A stretch of DNA of 10,396 nt from Scenedesmus sp. ARA3 (lineage: Eukaryota; Chlorophyta; Chlorophyceae; Sphaeropleales; Scenedesmaceae). The translations under genes were made by a program, and so were the position numbers. Below, one piece after another: positions 1 through 10,396 of the stretch. Positions within the stretch are counted from its first letter, which is position 1, and each line of letters begins with the position of its first letter. The notes beneath the pieces are model-generated. The model saw only the letters and a program-made list of their open reading frames with translations. It made no database searches and was not told the origin of the DNA. Location of the stretch: assembly GCA_004335835.1 (NCBI GenBank), contig RWJK01001548.1, positions 1 through 10,396 on the forward strand, read 5' to 3'.

Positions 1-995
1 TGAACGTGTACTGTGTTGGGTACACTTAATGTGCGCGCACCTGTGTGCCCTGGCAACGTTGCTGCGCTGCGCAGCATATTTGTGCACTATCCTGCTAAGT
101 CAGACATGCTGCCACCACAGAGCGTTTTGTCGTGCCAAAAGACTTGAAATTGCTTTCTACGATGCCACAGGGCAGGCAGGAGGTAAAGAGGCTGAGATTA
201 GGTTGGCAGGAGCCAATGCAGAGCAGCAAACAGCAGCAGCAGCAGCAGCAAGAAGTGTGCTACCGAAAGCTCCAACGGCACTAGAAAAGCCACGGATAGT
301 GATTATATGTTGATGCATCTAGGTCTTTCGATGTTCACGACGCCTCGTCTGCTTCGGGCTTGAGGTTCAGCGGTTCCTGTCTCACACTTGCCGTAAATCA
401 TTGCAATGCCTGAGCACAGCCAATCACGGATATGTAAAGATCATTACATGCCTTTTGGTGGCTTATTGAGTACTCTGCGCACCGTCACGTGATCTTGGGA
501 ACGCCTAAACCATGAAACCGCTAGCTTGTAAAGGGCCTTACTCATAAAACTTGCACACGCGTGCACACTAGTGTGCAGTACTGCATGACGTGACACAAAG
601 GATCGGCGGCAGATAGCATTGCACAGTCGGGTTTCAAGCCAGCTGGCCACAACACTGCTAGTCGAGATAAATCGAGACAAATCGCAAATGTGCCAGATCT
701 AGTGCCATGCAGTGCCAGCTGGCCGGCGCTGCATCATGCAGCATGATGCAGGTCGAGAAGCCGCCCACATTCTGCCGGAACCTGTCCTAATTGCAAGAAC
801 ACACTGCACAGTAAGCTGCATCTGCTGTGCTTGCCAGCATCACATCTCAAGGCAAGCCCTGTCTAACACCCTCCAGCTGCTTACCACCAAGCCCTGACTG
901 CCGCACGTATACTCAAACCAGATCACAGGATGACTCTACAGTGTAGAGTCTACACCCCACCACAAAGTAACATGATGCACGTTATGCCATAACAG
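1..995. other. Intergenic stretch, no gene recognised
   Basis: No reading frame here looks like protein coding; frames are short and of mixed composition. It contains a short CAG run (231-250), TGTAA boxes on the plus strand near 434 and 526 that could belong to a plus-strand gene ending left of the window, and the palindromes listed separately. Confidence 0.5.
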
Positions 996-1012
996 TTACA
1001 GTGTAACACTGT
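552..1012. repeat. Cluster of short palindromes downstream of gene A
   Basis: Perfect inverted repeats: 562-577 (TGCACACTAGTGTGCA, 16 bases, no spacer), 574-585 (TGCAGTACTGCA, overlapping the first by four bases), 729-751 (arms of 11 around a single A), 932-950 (arms of 9 around a single G) and 998-1012 (arms of 7 around a single A). 552-565 is a weaker TGCAC/GTGCA pair with a 4-base loop. GCCAGCTGGC also occurs near 640 and at 714-723. Confidence 0.75.
996..1000 (-). terminator. Probable TGTAA polyadenylation signal of gene A
   Basis: TGTAA on the minus strand lies about 26 bases past the TGA stop. TGTAA is the established poly(A) signal in Chlamydomonas and related green algae. The implied 3' untranslated region is unusually short, so a more distal signal is also possible. 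It overlaps the palindrome at 998-1012. Confidence 0.5.
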
Positions 1013-1025
1013 TATAAAAGTGTTA

Positions 1026-4000
1026 TCAGCCAGCCATTGCCGGCTCCTCGTCGTCCTTGCCAGTCAGCGCTTTCTCTACCAGGTCAGGCTTGTCATCATT
1101 CTTCTCATCCTTCTTCTCTGCCACAATATTCGGGTCTGCCCTGCTCTTGTAAGTAATTGCGCGGAGCTGGCTGCCTCCAAAGTGGAAGCCGGTGCCAAAC
1201 TCGCCACCACGCACCGCACCATACGCATTCTCAGTGCCGCGGGCCTGCAGCAGCAGCAGCAGCAGCAGCAGAACAGCGGCGGTAGCAGCAGCGTACTCAG
1301 ACAGTGAGCTTCACTGTGTCAGGATAATGAAGCAGTGCCTAGCTGGCACTGGTGGCAGCAGCAGCAAGACTAGACGCTGGCGGCGGCTGCATCAGCCGAG
1401 CGCTGTTGAATGTTTGCACTGGTTCCGGCTGCTGCTGCGTATGCTGCTGCTACTGGTATGTAACTGCAGCTGGCCCAATGGGCTTGCAGGTGCAAAAAGT
1501 TCAACTCACGATGATGGTTGGGATGGCGGAGTTTGACCAGGTGTAGCCGTAGCGGTTGGCATTGCTGTTTCCTGCAAGCCGCAGCAACAACACCACACGT
1601 ACATAGCAGTCCGGTTTCAGCAACATTGCTGAAATATGATATTGAGCATATGCGGGGTCCTTGGCTTTGCAAGCTGCTACGAGCTCAACATGCAAGCTGC
1701 CACACTAGTACTAGTAATGTGTGTGCTTTCTGGTGAAGTCCAATGTTCTCTTGCTGCACGTCAGACACCCCTCGCTGGATCCTACGCCACCATACCCGAC
1801 CCTCACACGCAGCTGCTGCCAGCTGAAAACGGTTTATATTCGGCATATGATAGTTTTTCAAGCATGACCTCCTTTTAGCGCCCACCTGCAAGGTTCACGA
1901 TCGTGTTCTCGGGCTTGTTCAGATCACGCGTGACGGACAGACCGGGCCGGTCCTCGGAGTCCGCAGCCGCAAACTGCACGGAGCCGCCGTAATTTGTCGG
2001 CCCGCCGTCCTCGGGGGCCACCGCGGCCAGGGTGCCCGTCTGGGCGCGCGTGGAGGTGCGCTGGCCTGCAGCAGGTCAGCAGAGAGACAGGTCAGCAGTG
2101 CAGCAGTGCAGCGGGTCAGCGAAGCAGCAGTGCAGCAGGTCAGCAGAGAGGCAAGGCAGCAGTGCAGCAGGTCAGCAGTGCAGCAGGTCAGCAGTGCAGC
2201 AGTGCAGCAGTGCAGCAGTGCAGCAGTGCAGCAGTGCAGGAGTGCAGCGTGATTCAATCGGCAGTGCAGCAATGCAGCAGTGCAGCAGTGCAGTCGTCCA
2301 GCAGTGAAGCAGTGCAGCGTGAGTTGATGGGCAGTGCAGCGGTGCAGCAGTGCAGCAATGGGGCAGTACAACCAGTCAACAGTACAGCATGTCAGCAGCA
2401 TAAGCCGGGTGCCGACGCAAGGTAAACATATGACGTGCAACTGTTGCAGGGCCTGCCAGGTCTCCTGCCGTATCCCTCGCCCACTGTGACGGCGTGCGCC
2501 TCCGGAACAAACACTGGCAAATAACATGACAACATAACATGTCACAGCTGATGCAGCACTAATTGCACAGCACGCCCGCTGTTTCATTCGACATAGCTTT
2601 CCTACTGTTCTCACGCGCAGCCGCCACACTGCGCCCAAAGCAGACAGATAGTGGATGTGTTACATGACAATGTAACAACTAATTACAATGCTGCAAATAA
2701 CACCCACCAATGCCGCGCTGTTGGAGTAGCACGCCTGCTGTCGAGCCGTCGCTAGAGATTGCCGGGTCGAGCGCTTTCTCTCCGGCAGATGTCACGGTGC
2801 GTGCGCGAAGCTCTGTGCCTGCCTGCTGGCCGTCGCCTGCCTGCGCAATGCTCACGCCTTGCGCACTGGCTGCAGAGCCAAGCGTCTTGGCTGCAGAAAA
2901 AAAAGGTGGGAGAGAGAAACAACAGAGCAGTCACAGCAGGATTCAGCGGGGTGTGCAGCAGAGCTTTGTTTTTTACAAATCAGGTGCATTCAGCGGGAGA
3001 AGGTGGTGTGCAATAGACGCAGCTCTGTGCCTGCCTGCTGACCATCGCCTGCCTGCACAATGCTCGCTCCTTGTGCACTGGCTGCAGAGCCGAGCGTCTT
3101 GGCTGCAAAAGGTAGGAGAGAGAAACAGCAGAGCAGCAGAGCAGGCACAGCAGGAATCAGCGGGGTGTGCAGCAGAGCTGTGGTTTGTACAGATCGGGTG
3201 CGTCCAGCGGGAGAAGGTGGCGTGCAACAGACGCTGCTCTATGCCTGCCTGCTGGCCGTCACCTGCCGCTCAATCCTCAATCCTTGCGCGCTGGACGCAC
3301 GGCCCACGGTTCAGGTCCAAGGGCTAAGCGAATGTGCAGCAGCAACTGTTGCACCAATTCACAACTTGCGGCCTTAGTGTGGGCAGCACTAGAGTGAGCT
3401 GCAATGTTGAGAGCCTGCACGCCACCCACCATCCTTGCCGTTGCCAGACACGATACCCCTGGCAACAGACACACTGGCCAGCCGGCCTCGCCAAATACCA
3501 GATGCGCGACCGGGCGGCCAAATGCGAGTTGGATTTGTTACTGTTGCAATTCACGCACCTAGAAACACCCTGTTTGTGCAGCCGCAGTCACTGGCAGCCT
3601 GCCAACGCACATCATAAGCTAAAATGGTATTTTCACATCACTCACCATCCTTGCCGTTGTCAGACACGATGCCCTTGGCAACAGACACGCTCCTGCCATC
3701 CAGCACTGCACTCGCCAGCCGGCCCTCGTCAAATACACAGACCAGAGGCGCGGCGTGGCGGCCATTTGCCTCAACGGCATTGATCATGCTGGCACACGCA
3801 CTCCTTGTACAGCTGCAGTCACGAACCAACAGCATACTTGCTGTAGTTGATAGACAGCTGACAGAAAGCTATCGTACATCACTCACCATCCTTGGATGCC
3901 ATTTGTCAGACACGATGCCCTTGGCAACAGACACACTCCTGTCATCCAGCACCGCACTCGCCAGCCGGCCCTCGCCAAAACAACAGACCAGGTGCGCGGC

Positions 4001-5705
4001 TGGGCGGCCAAATGCTAGCTTGCTTTGCTATTACTGCATTTGGGGCACGCAGAAACACGCAGGCTGTGCAGCCGCAGTCACTGCAGCATCATTGTCGGCA
4101 GCCTGATGACGCACACCATCAGCTAAATTGGTATTTGTACAGCACTCACCATCCTTGCCGTTGTCGGATACGATGCCCTTGGCCACAGACACACTCCTGT
4201 CATCCAGCACCGCACTCGCCAGCCGGCCCTCCCCTGTCACATTTGCTGCTGCTCCTCCTTCAGTGATGCCGGAAGTGAGCAGCGGCAGCGTGTTGATCCA
4301 GGACACAGACTGGCGGCGCTGCGCTTGGGTGTCGCCAGTGGTGGCGGTCTGTGTGAGGGCAGAAGAGCCAATGCGCGGCACCTCTGCAGGGTTTGGCAGC
4401 ATAGAAACAACACAGCAGAGGAGAAAGGATGGGTTTAGCGCAGCACAAAAGCAGGGTTCAGGGCTGTGAAAGAAAGGAAGGGAGTTTGTACATTGCTTGG
4501 GTTGAGACGGAGTGAGAAGAGGAGCGGCAGCGTGTTGATCCAGGAAACAGACTGGCGGCGCTGCGTTTGGGTGTCACCAGTGGTGGCTGTCTGGGTGAGG
4601 GCAGACGAGCCAATGCGCGGCACCTCTGCATGTTTGCAGGAAAAACAAGACAGCAAAGAAAGCAGAAGGTGAATTGCAAGAGGAAAGACGGGTTGCCCAA
4701 AGGTATTAGAGGCAGCGTGTTGATCCTGGATACAGACTGCCAGCGCTGCGCTTGGCCGGTGGTGGCGGTCTGGTGAGGGCCGAAGAGCCAATGCGCGGCA
4801 CCTCTGCACGCAATGGTTTTGATGTAGCAAGAGAGGCAGGGTTTAGAGTCAGGCGGTTGGATTGGTTGAGTGCTTGGTGTTGCTGCTGATGCCTGGAACT
4901 GATGAGGACTGCATTGCAGCCGCCGAGCTGCCAGAACCCAGCACCTGGCATGTGACAGACATACTGACACACCTGGCAGGCTGTGGCACCCTATACGCAT
5001 ATATAAACGCATGTGCATGCATGCCACCAGCCTAGTATTTGGCTGGCTGCGGCTGACAGCAGATGGCATCATACATGCTCTCAAGAGTGCGATGCTGCCG
5101 AACCAGACTGCTGCTAGCCGCAGCAGCAACGCTACTGACACAAACAAGGCCAGCTGCATGAGTCGTGTATGCTGCATCCTCTACTGCAGATAGACATATG
5201 GGCTTAGTATGCGGTAGTAGCTACTTGTGACAGGCTGTAGCTAGCTGTGGCAGCTTTAGCTAGCTGCGGCAGCTGTAGCTGTAGCTAGCTGTAGCCAGCT
5301 GTGGCAGCTGTAGCTAGCTGTGACAGGCTGTAGCTAGCTGTGGCAGCTTTGCTATGCCCACCAGCCCCCACATGGCATCCCAGCATCAGTGCACCACATG
5401 ATGTGACCCGTATCGTACTACTAATACAGCATCTATGGTGTGCTACTGAAATTGCTGCCAGGTCACTCACGGGCAGACAGGTCATTGATTGCTGTGCGCA
5501 GGCCCTGAGACACAGAGCCGATCTGTCCAGGGCCCTCAATCCTTGGACCAAAGTCCGGCTGTGGCAGGATGGGGTTTGTCTCTTGCAGGAGAGAGCGCCG
5601 CTGCAGCCTGGCCCCGCGGCCTGCTGCTGCTGGAGCCAGCTGTCCACACAGCAGCAGCAGGCCGAGCGCCGCGAGTGCAGCTGCCGTGCTGCTGAGTTTG
5701 ACCAT
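1026..5705 (-). CDS. Gene A: secreted or lumenal protein of unknown family, five exons, 309 residues
   Basis: Exons on the minus strand are 5705-5471, 4383-4150, 2065-1886, 1571-1510 and 1244-1026 (stop TGA at 1028-1026). The phases join without a break (1, 1, 1, 0) and give 309 residues. Donors are GTGAGT (three times) and GTGGGC; every acceptor ends in CAG. The start is the first ATG after an in-frame TAA 48 bases upstream. Residues 1-28 form a typical signal peptide (MVKLSS, then an Ala/Leu core, then APAAAG), followed by an RRSLLQ stretch near residue 36 of the kind I associate with secreted algal proteins. The mature part is rich in Ser, Thr, Gly and Ala, has an Asn-Val-Thr glycosylation sequon in exon 2, contains Gly/aromatic segments in exons 4-5 (NRYGYTW, GTGFHFGG), and ends in a charged Lys/Asp/Glu tail. 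No cysteine is seen after the signal peptide. I recognise no enzyme motif. A cell-wall, extracellular or endomembrane role is an inference from the signal peptide alone. The exon model is assembled by eye, so exons could be missed inside the long introns. Confidence 0.72.
2073..2400. repeat. 8-bp minisatellite (CAGCAGTG type) next to the gene A exon 3 acceptor
   Basis: Tandem CAGCAGTG units on the plus strand (ACTGCTGC types in gene A sense), mixed with CAGCAGGT units, run up to the CTGCAG acceptor of exon 3. Because 8 is not a multiple of 3, all frames cycle through Gln/Cys/Ser/Ala codons and stay open. This explains the long Gln/Ser-rich and Cys/Leu-rich open frames here, which are not genes. 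Confidence 0.85.
2658..2677. repeat. Small perfect inverted repeat in intron 2
   Basis: TGTTACAT and ATGTAACA, 8-base perfect arms around a GACA loop. It lies in an AT-richer stretch of gene A intron 2. No role can be assigned. Confidence 0.6.
2805..3315. repeat. Tandem repeat of about 213 bp, 2.4 copies, inside gene A intron 2
   Basis: Unit starts align at about 2810, 3022 and 3236 (212 and 214 bases apart). Each begins with CTCTGTGCCTGCCTGCTG or a close variant, runs through CACTGGCTGCAGAGCC, GTCTTGGCTGCA, GGAGAGAGAAACA and CAGCGGGGTGTGCAGCAG, and ends with CAGCGGGAGAAGGTGG. The third copy is cut short near 3315. Open frames across it are by-products; no protein family is visible. Confidence 0.8.
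3430..3490 (-). pseudogene. Partial copy of exon 2, 3' half (downstream copy 3), most degraded
   Basis: The copy farthest from the parent exon. On the minus strand it reads RLA, then SVSVARGIVSGNGKDG, after losing about 18 bases that encode AVLDD in the parent. The donor has changed to GTGGGT (3429-3424). Donor-to-donor distances along the series 4149, 3886, 3645, 3429 are 263, 241 and 216 bases. Confidence 0.75.
3646..3728 (-). pseudogene. Partial copy of exon 2, 3' half (downstream copy 2) in intron 2
   Basis: Near-perfect repeat of the last part of exon 2 on the minus strand, reading EGRLASAVLDGRSVSVAKGI and then VSDNGKDG. The donor GTGAGT is kept at 3645-3640. The reading frame is intact, but the exon's first half is absent. 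Confidence 0.8.
3887..3973 (-). pseudogene. Partial copy of exon 2, 3' half (downstream copy 1) in intron 2
   Basis: On the minus strand this repeats the end of exon 2 (EGRLASAVLDDRSVSVAKGI) and then carries a small insertion before the AAGGATG that precedes the donor. The donor GTGAGT is kept at 3886-3881. There is no 5' half and no acceptor directly in front. The flanking intron sequence matches that beside the neighbouring copies, so the repeat unit spans exon edge plus intron. Confidence 0.8.
4150..4383 (-). other. Gene A exon 2, the intact parent of the partial intronic copies
   Basis: This exon of 234 bases encodes residues 79-157, starting QVPRIGSSALTQ and ending SDNGKDG across the splice. 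The acceptor is CTGCAG before 4383 and the donor is GTGAGT at 4149-4144. It is the only copy carrying both halves. Bases about 4275-4383 (5' half) recur upstream in intron 1, and bases 4150-4231 (3' half) recur downstream in intron 2. The central stretch 4232-4275 is found only here. Confidence 0.8.
4508..4625 (-). pseudogene. Partial copy of exon 2, 5' half (upstream copy 1) in intron 1
   Basis: Read on the minus strand from 4625, this repeats the first part of exon 2 (VPRIGSSALTQTATTGD ... SWINTLP) almost residue for residue, and keeps the CAG acceptor at 4628-4626. It diverges after the NTLP codons, near 4508-4522, and has no 3' half and no matching donor. It lies 242 bases from the real acceptor. 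It is either a splicing decoy or a dead fragment. Confidence 0.8.
4710..4803 (-). pseudogene. Partial copy of exon 2, 5' half (upstream copy 2), degraded
   Basis: Second upstream fragment of exon 2. The acceptor-side sequence GTGCAG and the codons for VPRIGSSALT are kept, but small deletions shift the frame soon after, so it reads TRPPPPAKRS instead of TQTATTGD. It ends near the codons for the exon's NTLP. The acceptor CAG is at 4806-4804, 178 bases from that of the previous copy. Confidence 0.75.
5226..5350. repeat. GTAGCTAGCTGTGGCAGCT minisatellite in gene A intron 1
   Basis: Units of roughly 19-20 bases built from GTAGCTAGCTGTGGCAGCT. The array is flanked by two identical 32-base copies at 5226-5257 and 5319-5350, each starting TGTGACAGGCTG. 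It contains many AGCT and GCTAGC palindromes. It lies fully within intron 1, about 120 bases downstream of the exon 1 donor. Confidence 0.8.
5618..5663 (-). other. Perfect 15-bp stem within the signal-peptide codons of gene A
   Basis: 5618-5632 (GGCCTGCTGCTGCTG) is the exact reverse complement of 5649-5663, with a 16-base loop. In gene A sense one arm encodes Gly-Leu-Leu-Leu-Leu and the other Ala-Ala-Ala-Gly, so the hydrophobic core and the end of the signal peptide would pair in the mRNA. The pairing follows from CTG (Leu) and GCA (Ala) codon choice. Confidence 0.75.
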
Positions 5706-5758
5706 GATGTCCTGGCGAGTTCTGTTACTGCTTCCGCTGATTCGGTGGTTTTATCGCT

Positions 5759-5766
5759 GGAATATA
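5759..5766 (-). promoter_or_regulatory. Possible TATA-like element of gene A
   Basis: The minus strand reads GTATATTCC about 55-60 bases before the gene A ATG. The position is plausible for a short leader, but nothing else confirms it. Confidence 0.25.
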
Positions 5767-6958
5767 CAGCTGTAAGATAGTTTCACAAATTTCGACGTCC
5801 TTGCGATGACGGTGAGGTTGTGAGGCACGCAAGTGCGCCAAACTCTGCGAAACAGCTGCAGCAGGGATGATGAGACGCGGGAAGTGCTAGTGCACAGCAG
5901 CTCGGCTGAGCAGAGGCTGAGAATGGACCTGCTTGGCGCGCTCCTGCAGGATGCTGCTGGCTGATCATTGTACAAGGTCGCGCGGGAAGCACTGGCTCCC
6001 TTGGACGGGCCAAAGTCGCTTGCGAAATCAGCTGTCGTATCGCTTTTCCAGCAGGCTTCAAGTACCAAAAGATGCTATACTTCATTGTTTATAGTTGGCG
6101 CTCACAACGGCAGTCGTCAACATCAATCCTGACTACCAAGTGCTTTGCTAGCTGCTGCTGCAGCAGCAGCATTGCCGGTTGTGCTCAATTAGCTGCCGAA
6201 TCTTGGACTTACGTTCTGAATTAAATCAACAAATCAAGCCTCGAATAACTTTATGTGGGTCAAATGTGAAAGCAAAGAGCAGCGGCCTGTGGCTCACCAT
6301 AACTTCTGCAGAAGCTGAGTCACTCAGCACGGTGCAGCGCGCACTTGGCAAGTGCACTTGCAAGAGCCTGTTGGCAGCATGCACATGGTAATAACAACCT
6401 ACACATATTGCATCAGGTCAGAGCGTTCATTGAACACATTTGGTGCCTCATCAACACTCATTATGCTCAGCATGCTGCTACACCAGCGCTGCTGCAGCTG
6501 TAGTGCTGGCACTGCGGTACTGCAGGCTGTTCAGCTTGTTATCACGCCACATCTGCATGCACGTCCTTTGCTGCTTGTGCTGTGTTGCAACCAGGCAAAC
6601 GAGCGTGCCATGCTGCTGGTATGCGAGGAACAAACTTTGCACCTGTCAAAATGGATTCTGTAGCCCCTGCCAGCCTGGCAGGCAGTGCCCGACTGCATCA
6701 GATTTCGAGCCGCGCTGGAGGTCAGGCACGGCTTCCAAAACAATTCAAAAAAATGGTTCATGAGTTCGTTGCATGATCTGCAACCGGCTATGCGTTGCTG
6801 CTGCGAGCCTGACAGAGTTCACGCCCGCTCATATTCATCACGTAACCTGCGGCACGAATGGGAGAATGCGCTGCTCCTGCAGAGTTTACACGCTTTGTTT
6901 TCGCGAGGTTTTTGCTTGCTCAGCTTTTCAGTAGCGTCAAATATCGTTCCTTACCCTC

Positions 6959-7243
6959 AAGGCGCGTTTCTGCAGCACAACGAGGGAGCGTTGTGGAACT
7001 TTTTCGCAACGGGGCGTTGTGGAGCTTCCACAACGATGGCAGAAATGCAGTCGTTGTGGAGCGTTGTGGAAGCGCTACTTCTTTGGTCCTTGTCAGTCTC
7101 CACAATCCTCCCTCATGCCCTCCCCCTGGTTGGAGTTCCACAACGCTGCAAAGTTCCACAACGCACTTCCACAACGCGCAGAGACGCAAAGCGTTGTGGA
7201 AAAAGTTCCACAACGCTTCCACAACGCTGCAGAAACGAGCCTT
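6959..7243. mobile_element. Foldback (MITE-like) element of about 285 bp, non-coding
   Basis: Inverted ends: 6959-6976 (AAGGCGCGTTTCTGCAGC) matches the complement of 7226-7243 with one mismatch. Further in, 6987-7005 (AGCGTTGTGGAACTTTTTC) matches the complement of 7199-7217 exactly. The interior holds five GTTGTGGA and six TCCACAAC motifs, including a perfect hairpin at 7191-7216 with 11-base arms and an AAAG loop. No transposase frame is present and no target-site duplication could be fixed by eye. It may be a non-autonomous DNA transposon of the foldback type; a cluster of protein-binding sites that happens to be arranged symmetrically is the alternative. Confidence 0.55.
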
Positions 7244-7953
7244 TACTTTGTTGCAGCACAGCTCGTTTCGCGTGTTACTGCTGCATACGTCCAATTGGGC
7301 TCCTCAATCACAATCTAAACACATTTGGGCTTTGGAACCGAGTTGACGCCTGCGCAGCATCGCTTCGCGGTAAGGGTTGCTGTGCTGCAGTGCTGCCAGT
7401 GGCTGATGTCATGCTGGCTTTCTGCTGACAATTAGCTCCTCTGTGCGCCTTAATCTTTTGTGCTAGAGTACCGCGCATGTTTTGTCACGGCAGCTTGCCC
7501 ATCAGCGTTTTGCATGGTCGCCAGCAACAGGGGCACTGCTGCCAGGCTTGCAGGACAACACCATGCGCGGTTATGCATGAGCACAACTAGCTGCAAATGC
7601 TTGTGCACCATTGTGATGAAGCTTTGGGTGCTTTCTGCGCCTGCAAGCTGAGGCCATCCAATCACTGCCACCATGTCTAGTGACGTCCTGTCAACAGTGC
7701 TGGTGCTGCATTACACGTCCTCTTGCAGGCCCCGCAGCATCACACAGCAAGCGCCTCCGTTTACAGTGATTGAAAACCAGGACAGCACCTTTTGCAAGCA
7801 GATGCCTGGTTTTTCACCTCAGCACGCAGCGTCAGGCATTGCTCCACCTTTTAACCCTGCTACATCAGCTGCACTCCAGCAGCCTAGCAGCAGGACCAGC
7901 AGCAGCAGCAGCAGCAGCAAGTGCCGCACTCCAGCAACTACGCCAGCTGCACC

Positions 7954-7960
7954 ATAAAAG
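7954..7960 (+). promoter_or_regulatory. Possible TATA-like element of gene B
   Basis: ATAAAAG lies about 130 bases before the gene B ATG, in otherwise CAG-rich sequence. It is a weak guess without other promoter marks. Confidence 0.25.
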
Positions 7961-7982
7961 CAGCAGCAGCAGCAGCAACACC

Positions 7983-8071
7983 AGCTGCAATCCAGCTGCA
8001 CGTAGCTGCACTGTAGCCGCACTCTAGCTGCACTTCAGCAGCAGCTGCACCAGCGGCACTCTAGCAGCACC
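7983..8071. repeat. 11-bp-period repeat directly upstream of the gene B start
   Basis: Successive AGCTGCACTNT-like units (AGCTGCAATCC, AGCTGCACGT, AGCTGCACTGT, AGCCGCACTCT, AGCTGCACTTC, then AGCGGCACTCT after a short break) follow at 10-11 base spacing. This is close to one turn of the DNA helix. Related units occur farther up near 7870 and 7922. It lies in the leader or core promoter of gene B. Confidence 0.65.
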
Positions 8072-8085
8072 AAACAGCAGCAACC

Positions 8086-10396
<2,311 letters not shown>

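Larger units (their letters stand above)
3424..4149 (-). repeat. Three tandem units of about 216-263 bp at the start of gene A intron 2
   Basis: Each unit holds a copy of the exon 2 3' edge with its donor, followed on the minus strand by shared intron sequence. On the plus strand the shared parts include the GCCGCAGTCACTG motif, seen near 3580, 4070 and in shorter form near 3815, and a TAAGCTAAAATGGTAT or CAGCTAAATTGGTAT motif before the next unit near 3617 and 4122. Degradation increases with distance from the real exon. Confidence 0.75.
5706..8085. other. Divergent upstream region between gene A and gene B
   Basis: About 2.4 kb with no convincing coding region. It should hold the promoters of both genes. 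Visible structures are the perfect palindrome GCTGCTGCTGCAGCAGCAGC at 6151-6170, an odd-centred palindrome at 6666-6682 (CCTGCCAG, C, CTGGCAGG), the foldback element at 6959-7243 and the repeat before gene B. 6180-6260 is AT-richer than its surroundings. Longer open frames run through the foldback repeat or CAG tracts and show no domain. Confidence 0.5.

Noticed and set aside
1919..2638. 239-codon open frame on the minus strand, rich in Cys, Leu, His and Ala
   Set aside because: It is a reading of the 8-bp ACTGCTGC array, in a different frame from the real gene A exon 3 it overlaps.
2710..3377. Long plus-strand frames rich in Ala, Cys and Arg
   Set aside because: They follow the 213-bp tandem repeat inside intron 2 of gene A and change frame between units.
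6660..6740. Possible tRNA because of TTCGAGCC and short stems
   Set aside because: No cloverleaf with acceptor, anticodon and T arms in the correct spacing could be built.
6685..7428. 247-codon plus-strand frame
   Set aside because: It runs straight through the foldback element and its repeated motifs; no family resemblance.
7673..7957. 94-codon plus-strand frame starting CCACCATGTC upstream of gene B
   Set aside because: The start context is good, but the second half is Ser/Ala low complexity from CAG repeats, and no domain or splice support is visible. It could be an upstream frame in the gene B leader.

Overview
The window looks like nuclear DNA from a green alga. Both genes are split by spliceosomal introns with GT..AG ends (mostly GTGAGT or GTGGGY donors and CTGCAG-type acceptors). 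CTG/CAG triplet tracts are everywhere, a TGTAA box sits just past a stop codon, and one product is a secreted protein with an RRSLLQ stretch after its signal peptide. That combination suggests a chlorophycean alga, possibly of the Scenedesmus/Tetradesmus kind. This is an inference from style, not from a database match.

Two divergent genes can be supported by splice sites and matching reading phases. Gene A runs on the minus strand (5705 to 1026) in five exons and encodes a 309-residue protein with a clear N-terminal signal peptide and no family I recognise. Gene B runs on the plus strand from 8086 and leaves the window at 10396. Its first three exons encode a single PQ-loop unit of three membrane helices (SemiSWEET-like), followed by a long polar tail. 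Most long open frames in the window are low-complexity readings of CTG, CAG or 8-9 bp repeats and are not genes.

Layout: 1-995 holds no recognisable gene but several clean palindromes. 996-5705 is gene A; its introns contain partial copies of exon 2, a 213-bp tandem repeat and minisatellites. 5706-8085 is the shared upstream region, with a foldback element at 6959-7243 and an 11-bp-period repeat directly before the gene B start. 8086-10396 is gene B with repeat-rich introns.

The most striking signal is shared by both genes. At exon 2 of gene A, and at exons 1, 2 and 3 of gene B, the edge of the exon together with its splice site has been copied into the neighbouring intron, often several times. 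Upstream introns carry copies of the exon's 5' part with its acceptor; downstream introns carry copies of the 3' part with its donor. The middle of exon 2 of gene A is never copied. The introns therefore seem to have grown by repeated tandem duplication across exon-intron junctions, with CTG tracts lying between the copies in gene B. This leaves arrays of decoy splice sites.
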